This document shows, in pieces, positions 15,143 to 19,043 of a DNA stretch of 19,043 bases; within the stretch, counting starts at the first letter, position 1, and every line of letters begins with the position of its first letter. The translations under genes and the position numbers were made by a program. The notes below the pieces were generated by a model. The model saw nothing but the letters and a program-made list of their open reading frames with translations, was not told the origin of the DNA and ran no database searches. The DNA is from Luteococcus sp043424415 (GTDB taxonomy: Bacteria > Actinomycetota > Actinomycetes > Propionibacteriales > Propionibacteriaceae), in the NCBI RefSeq assembly GCF_043424415.1, contig NZ_JBHWOO010000074.1, positions 1 through 19,043 on the forward strand. Direction: 5' to 3'.

Positions 15143-15967
15143 ATGCCGAGCCACGATGCCGCCGCAGTGCCCGCACGCAGGGCAGCGGTGGCCGACACCA
15201 CAATCCAAACCCCCACTGGCAGTCCCACCACGAGCACGTCCCTCGCCCCGCTCGACGAGCAGCGTCGCCCGGCCGGGCACACCGGCGGCATCTCCAATGC
15301 CACCTGCAAGGTCGTGATGGCCCTCACCGGCGTCATCTTCGGCCTCTTCGTCCTGGTGCACATGGTGGGCAACCTCAAGATCTACACCGGGCCTGAGCAC
15401 TTCAACAGCTACGCCCACTGGCTCCGCGCCGCCTTCGTCCCCGTCCTGCCCCACGAGGGGCTGCTGTGGATCCTGCGCGCCTTCCTGCTGGCCTGCCTGG
15501 CAGGTCACCTGTGGTGCGGCTGGCTGGTGCGCACCCGCGGTCGCGCGGCGCGCGGCTCCACCCGGCGCAAGGGCATGGCAGCCTCCAGCTGGATGGCCAG
15601 CTCGATGCCGCTGACCGGGCTGATCCTGCTCGGCTTCCTCGTCTTCCACCTGCTCGACCTCACCACGGGCACAGCACCGGTCGCCGCCGATGCCTTCCGC
15701 GGCCCGGAGCTGGAGGCCTCCTTCGCCTACTCCAATGTGGTGGCCTCCTTCAGTCGCTGGCCCGTCTCGCTCGTCTACGGCCTGACGATGCTCGCCCTGT
15801 GCGCCCACCTCGCCCACGGACTGGTGAGCGTCCTGCTCGACCTGGGCGCCGCCCCGGGCCGCGCCGCGGTCAAGAAGGCCAGCGCCATTGCCCTCGCGAT
15901 CGGGCTCGTGGTGGCCATCGGCAACCTGACCATCCCGATCGCCGTCCTGACAGGAGTGGTGAAGTGA
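15143..15967 (+). CDS. sdhC: Succinate dehydrogenase/fumarate reductase cytochrome b subunit
   Basis: 274 aa. Membrane anchor of the type-B (di-haem, five-helix) complex that exchanges electrons between menaquinone and SdhB. Candidate haem-ligand histidines are spread over the helices: His73 in LFVLVHMVGNLKIYTG, His122 in GHLWCGWLV, His169 in FLVFHLLDLTTG and His222/His225 in CAHLAHGL. About 50 residues of polar, proline- and threonine-rich sequence precede the first helix, a longer N-terminus than in B. subtilis SdhC. The ATG at 15143 was chosen because AGGAGG (15132-15137) lies 5 nt before it; the frame is open from 15059 but lacks such a site. It is first in sdhCAB, and its stop overlaps the sdhA start. 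Confidence 0.95.
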   Translation: MPSHDAAAVPARRAAVADTTIQTPTGSPTTSTSLAPLDEQRRPAGHTGGISNATCKVVMALTGVIFGLFVLVHMVGNLKIYTGPEHFNSYAHWLRAAFVPVLPHEGLLWILRAFLLACLAGHLWCGWLVRTRGRAARGSTRRKGMAASSWMASSMPLTGLILLGFLVFHLLDLTTGTAPVAADAFRGPELEASFAYSNVVASFSRWPVSLVYGLTMLALCAHLAHGLVSVLLDLGAAPGRAAVKKASAIALAIGLVVAIGNLTIPIAVLTGVVK

Positions 15968-17982
15968 GCCCCGCAAAGATCGACATTCCCCGCGCAAGTA
16001 CTCCGCTCGAAATTCCCCACGCGAGCACCCCGCTCGAAATTCCCCACGCGAGCACTCCGCTCGACGGCCGTGCCCCCGACGGCGACCCGGCCACCGCGTG
16101 GAGCCGCGCCAAGTTGCACTACCGGCAGGTGAGCCCACTGAACCGGCGCAAGTTCACCATCGTCGTGGTCGGCACAGGCCTGGCCGGCTCGGGCGCCGCG
16201 GCCGCGCTGGGCGAGCTGGGCTTCAACGTCGTCAGCTACACCTTCCACGACGCGGCACGCCGGGCCCACTCGGTGGCCGCCCAGGGCGGCATCAATGCCG
16301 CCCGCGCCCGCAAGGTGGACGGCGACTCCCTGGAGCGCTTCGTCAAGGACACCGTCAAGGGCGGCGACTTCCGAGCCCGTGAGGCCGACGTCTTCCGGCT
16401 GGCGGAGGAGTCGGTGCGTGTCATCGACCACATGGACGCGATCGGGGCGCCCTTCGCCCGCGAGTACGGTGGCCAGCTGCGCACCCGCTCCTTCGGTGGC
16501 GTGCAGGTGAGCCGCACCTACTACACCCGCGGCCAGACCGGCCAGCAGCTGCAGGTCGCGGCTGCGCGATCGGTGCAGCGGCAGGTGAAGGCCGGCACCG
16601 TGAAGCTGCGCACCCACCGCGAGGTGCTCGACCTGGTGGTCACCGACGGCAGGGTCAGGGGAGTGGTCGCCCGAGACCTGCGCACCGGCCGGATCGAGGT
16701 GCAGCCCGCCCACGCGGTGGTGCTGGCCACCGGCGGCTACGGCAAGACCTTCTTCCACTCCACGCTCGCCCACAACTCGAACGTGAGTGCTGCCTGGCGT
16801 GCCCACCGCCGCGGCGCGCTGTTCGCCTCGCCCTCCTACATCCAGTTCCACCCGACTGCGCTGCCGGTGAGCTCCCAGTGGCAGTCCAAGACCACCCTGA
16901 TGAGCGAGTCGCTGCGCAATGACGGTCGCATCTGGGTGCCGAAGAAGCCCGGCGACGACCGCCCCGCCAACGACATCCCCGAGGAGGAGCGCGACTACTA
17001 CCTGGAACGCAAGTACCCGGCCTACGGCAACCTGGCACCCCGCGACATCTCCTCGCGGGCGGCGCGGGAACAGATCGAGTCCGGCCACGGTGTCGGGCCG
17101 CTGCACAACAGCGTCTACCTCGACTTCCGCGATGCCATTGCCAGGCTGGGCAAGCAGACCATCGCGGAACGCTACGGCAACCTGTTCGAGATGTACCGCG
17201 ATGCCACCGACGAAGACCCGTACACGGTGCCGATGCGCATCGCTCCCGGCGCGCACTTCGCCATGGGTGGCCTGTGGAGCGACTACAACATGCAGACCTC
17301 CATCGAGGGGCTCTTCGTCGGCGGGGAGGCGGGCTGGGGCTATCACGGCGCCAACCGCCTGGGCGCCAACTCGCTGCTCAGCGCCTGCGTCGACGGCATG
17401 TTCACCCTCCCGTACACGATCCCCGACTACCTCGCCGGGCACCTCAACGAACCACTGATCGGCCTCGACGACCCGGCCGTGCAGCAGACGGTCAGCGAGG
17501 CCACCGGGCGCCTCGACCGCCTCATGGGCATCGGCGGCACCACCGGCGTCGACCGCTTCCACCGCGAGCTGGGGGAGATCCTCTACACCGGCTGTGGCGT
17601 GGCCCGCAGCGCGGAGGGCCTGGTCGAGGCCATCGGCAAGGTGCGCGAGCTCAGGCAACGCTTCTGGAGCGACCTGCGCATCCCCGGCAGCGGGGCCGAG
17701 CTCAACCAGGAGCTCGAACGGGCCGGCCGCGTCGCCGACTACCTCGAGATCGCCGAGCTGATGTGCCTCGACGCGCTGGACCGCGACGAGTCGTGCGGGG
17801 CCCACTTCCGCGTGGAGCACCAGACCCCCGACGGGGAGGCGCTTCGCGATGACGAGAACTGGTGCTTCGTCTCGGCCTGGGAGCACACCCCGGGTGCCGA
17901 TGGGCTGCCGGGGATGCCGGTGCGCCACGCCGAGCCCCTGTCCTTCACCGCCGTCCCACTGCAGCAGAGGAACTACCAATGA
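15964..17982 (+). CDS. sdhA: Succinate dehydrogenase/fumarate reductase flavoprotein subunit
   Basis: 672 aa. Catalytic subunit that interconverts succinate and fumarate with covalent FAD. It matches the non-classical SdhA group of Streptomyces and relatives: RRKFTIVVVGTGLAGSGAAA (61-80), RRAHSVAAQGGINAA with the flavinylated His102, EYGGQLRTRSFGGVQVSRT, VVLATGGYGKTFF, IQFHPTALP, SESLRNDGRIWVPK and HGANRLGANSLLSA. The GTG at 15964 overlaps the sdhC stop. The first 40 or so residues are unusual: after SPAKI come three tandem copies of a nine-residue unit (consensus EIPHASTPL), then the conserved WSRAKLHYRQVSPLNRRK. A later start is possible but no better start codon is seen before the conserved core. 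In propionic fermenters this complex usually runs as fumarate reductase, which would be inferred here. Confidence 0.95.
   Translation: MSPAKIDIPRASTPLEIPHASTPLEIPHASTPLDGRAPDGDPATAWSRAKLHYRQVSPLNRRKFTIVVVGTGLAGSGAAAALGELGFNVVSYTFHDAARRAHSVAAQGGINAARARKVDGDSLERFVKDTVKGGDFRAREADVFRLAEESVRVIDHMDAIGAPFAREYGGQLRTRSFGGVQVSRTYYTRGQTGQQLQVAAARSVQRQVKAGTVKLRTHREVLDLVVTDGRVRGVVARDLRTGRIEVQPAHAVVLATGGYGKTFFHSTLAHNSNVSAAWRAHRRGALFASPSYIQFHPTALPVSSQWQSKTTLMSESLRNDGRIWVPKKPGDDRPANDIPEEERDYYLERKYPAYGNLAPRDISSRAAREQIESGHGVGPLHNSVYLDFRDAIARLGKQTIAERYGNLFEMYRDATDEDPYTVPMRIAPGAHFAMGGLWSDYNMQTSIEGLFVGGEAGWGYHGANRLGANSLLSACVDGMFTLPYTIPDYLAGHLNEPLIGLDDPAVQQTVSEATGRLDRLMGIGGTTGVDRFHRELGEILYTGCGVARSAEGLVEAIGKVRELRQRFWSDLRIPGSGAELNQELERAGRVADYLEIAELMCLDALDRDESCGAHFRVEHQTPDGEALRDDENWCFVSAWEHTPGADGLPGMPVRHAEPLSFTAVPLQQRNYQ
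15982..16062 (+). repeat. Three 27-bp in-frame tandem repeats at the 5' end of sdhA
   Basis: The units are 15982-16008, 16009-16035 and 16036-16062. Units 2 and 3 differ by one base (ACCCCG versus ACTCCG); unit 1 differs at several. Each encodes nine residues (DIPRASTPL, EIPHASTPL, EIPHASTPL), so copy-number changes keep the frame. Confidence 0.95.
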
Positions 17983-18731
17983 GGATCACACTGGAGGTCT
18001 GGCGCCAGGCCTCATCCCAGGCACCGGGGAAGTTCGTCACCTACCAGGTCGACGATGCCACCCCGCAGATGTCGATGCCGGAAATGCTCGACCGGCTCAA
18101 CGACCAGATCGTCGAGTCCGGCGGGGAGCCTGTGGCCTTCGAGAGCGACTGCCGCGAGGGCATCTGTGGCTGCTGCGGCATCACCGTCGACGACCGCCCG
18201 CACGGGCCGGTGCCCAACACGCCTACCTGTCAGCAGCACCTGCGCAACTTCAATGACGGCGACATCGTGCGGCTGGAGCCCTTCCGCTCGGCGGCCTTCC
18301 CCGTCGTGAAGGACCTCGTGGTGGACCGCACGGCCCTGGATGAGGTGGTCTCCAGCGGCGGCTATGTCAGCGTCGACACCGGCACCGCGCCCGATGCGGA
18401 GGACCGGCAGATCACCTTCGCCCGGGCCGAGAAGGCGCTCGACTTTGCGGCCTGCATCGGCTGCGGGGCCTGCGTCGCGGCCTGCCCCAATGGTGCCGCC
18501 CACCTGTTCGGCGGTGCCTTGCTGACCCACTTCGCCACCCTGCCGCAGGGCCGGGCGGAGCGGTCCAAACGGGCCCGGGAGGTGGGGGCCGCACTGGAGG
18601 ACAACTTCGGTCCCTGCTCCACCTACGCCGAGTGCGTGGACGTGTGCCCGGCCGGGATCCCGCTGGCAGCCATCGGTGCGGTCAACCGCGAGAAGATCAG
18701 GCTGGCCTGGCGCCGCGGCAGCGACGACTGA
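17979..18731 (+). CDS. sdhB: Succinate dehydrogenase/fumarate reductase iron-sulfur subunit
   Basis: 250 aa. Carries electrons between the FAD in SdhA and the haem/quinone site in SdhC. All three clusters are visible: the [2Fe-2S] ligands in DCREGICGCCG (Cys58, 63, 66) plus Cys84, the [4Fe-4S] motif CIGCGACVAACP (Cys159, 162, 165, 169) and the third-cluster motif CSTYAECVDVCP (Cys213, 219, 223), as expected for a [3Fe-4S] site with C-terminal cysteines. The ATG at 17979 overlaps the sdhA stop (17980-17982); AGAGG lies about 8 nt upstream. It is the last gene of the operon; the convergent membrane protein gene ends 2 nt away. Confidence 0.97.
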   Translation: MRITLEVWRQASSQAPGKFVTYQVDDATPQMSMPEMLDRLNDQIVESGGEPVAFESDCREGICGCCGITVDDRPHGPVPNTPTCQQHLRNFNDGDIVRLEPFRSAAFPVVKDLVVDRTALDEVVSSGGYVSVDTGTAPDAEDRQITFARAEKALDFAACIGCGACVAACPNGAAHLFGGALLTHFATLPQGRAERSKRAREVGAALEDNFGPCSTYAECVDVCPAGIPLAAIGAVNREKIRLAWRRGSDD

Positions 18732-18732
18732 G

Positions 18733-18751
18733 CTCAGCCCGTCAGGCTGAG
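18733..18751. terminator. Weak hairpin between convergent sdhB and TSUP gene
   Basis: CTCAGCC (18733-18739) and GGCTGAG (18745-18751) form a 7-bp stem with the loop CGTCA, starting 1 nt after the sdhB stop and overlapping the 3' end of the minus-strand gene. There is no T-run, so termination may be weak. Confidence 0.45.
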
Positions 18752-19043
18752 AAGTCCGCGCACCAGTGAGGTGGCTCCACCCAGGCTCGCCAGCAGCAGC
18801 GCCAGCTGGCGGGCCCGGGTGGCCGTCACCCGGCGGGCGAGCCGTGTACCGATCCGGACCCCCACCAGGACGGTCGTCACGACCACCAGGGGGAACCACC
18901 ATGGGGGAGTGCCGGTGGAGGTGGCGCCCAGCAGGGTCTTGGCGAGCACCGAGAGCAGGCCCATCGTCATGAAGACCGGTTGCAGTGTGGCCTGGAAGGG
19001 GCGCTGTTCCCACCGGGCCAGACGCGAGTAGACCACCATCACC
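18734..19043 (-). CDS. TSUP/TauE-SafE family membrane protein (partial, C-terminal part)
   Basis: About 102 residues are visible; the gene begins beyond the right edge. Two or three hydrophobic segments are seen (TLQPVFMTMGLLSVLAKTLLG, seen as one region of about 20 residues; WWFPLVVVTTVLVGVRIGTRL; ARQLALLLASLGGATSLVRG). The pattern GVRIGTRLARRV followed by a terminal hydrophobic helix is typical of the C-terminus of the TauE/SafE (TSUP) permease family, which exports sulfite, sulfonates or related anions. The substrate cannot be inferred. It is convergent with sdhB, with only 2 nt between the stop codons, so no separate regulation is visible here. Confidence 0.75.
   Translation of the reverse strand, partial: VMVVYSRLARWEQRPFQATLQPVFMTMGLLSVLAKTLLGATSTGTPPWWFPLVVVTTVLVGVRIGTRLARRVTATRARQLALLLASLGGATSLVRGLLSLTG

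Noticed and set aside
15775..17979. A 734-codon open frame on the minus strand opposite sdhA
   Set aside because: It mirrors the plus-strand sdhA gene, shows no recognisable domain, and is typical of antisense frames in GC-rich coding DNA where stops are rare.

Overview
The window reads as a high-GC actinobacterial chromosome segment. The best guess is a relative of the Propionibacteriaceae: it has a type-B sdhCAB operon of the kind used as succinate dehydrogenase or fumarate reductase, an actinobacterial MurT/GatD pair, DUF3618 and TSUP proteins, an actinobacterial DinB with a C-terminal extension, tightly overlapping ATGA/GTGA gene junctions, and several apparently leaderless genes. The family-level placement is inference; no 16S or other taxonomic marker is present.

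Layout. (1) Positions 1-4066 hold a plus-strand nucleotide and DNA maintenance cluster: the 3' end of rph, rdgB, thyA, a dihydrofolate reductase fused to a GNAT acetyltransferase domain, and dinB. ThyA makes dihydrofolate and the DHFR half recycles it, RdgB removes deaminated purine triphosphates, and DinB is a translesion polymerase. tRNA-Leu(UAG) follows directly and its likely -10 box overlaps the dinB stop. (2) Positions 4191-5243 hold a convergent terminator, a bcp peroxiredoxin on the minus strand that lacks the usual resolving cysteine, and a divergent small DUF3618 membrane protein with its own terminator. (3) Positions 5244-9084 hold a relatively AT-rich regulatory region and a carbohydrate ABC importer (lipoprotein binding protein plus two permeases, no ATPase), with a 20-bp perfect hairpin after the first gene. 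(4) Positions 9179-9966 hold a small leaderless membrane protein gene and two nearly identical tRNA-Lys(CUU) genes, each with its own promoter and terminator; the second lacks an encoded CCA.

(5) Positions 9995-12997 are on the minus strand: an aldo/keto reductase, a compact inverted/direct repeat, and the gatD-murT pair that amidates lipid II. (6) Positions 13110-14952 hold a CitMHS-type citrate/metal transporter and a leaderless cupin gene. (7) Positions 15143-18731 hold sdhC-sdhA-sdhB as an overlapping operon. The SdhA N-terminus carries three in-frame 27-bp tandem repeats. (8) A convergent partial TSUP-family permease ends the window.

Most genes are ordinary housekeeping genes and I saw no phage, CRISPR, transposon or defence system. 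The observations most worth checking are the DHFR-GNAT fusion, the in-frame tandem repeat in sdhA, the duplicated tRNA-Lys whose only difference lies in the CCA, the tRNA promoters built over upstream stop codons, and the repeated use of -10 boxes placed 6-7 nt before a start codon.
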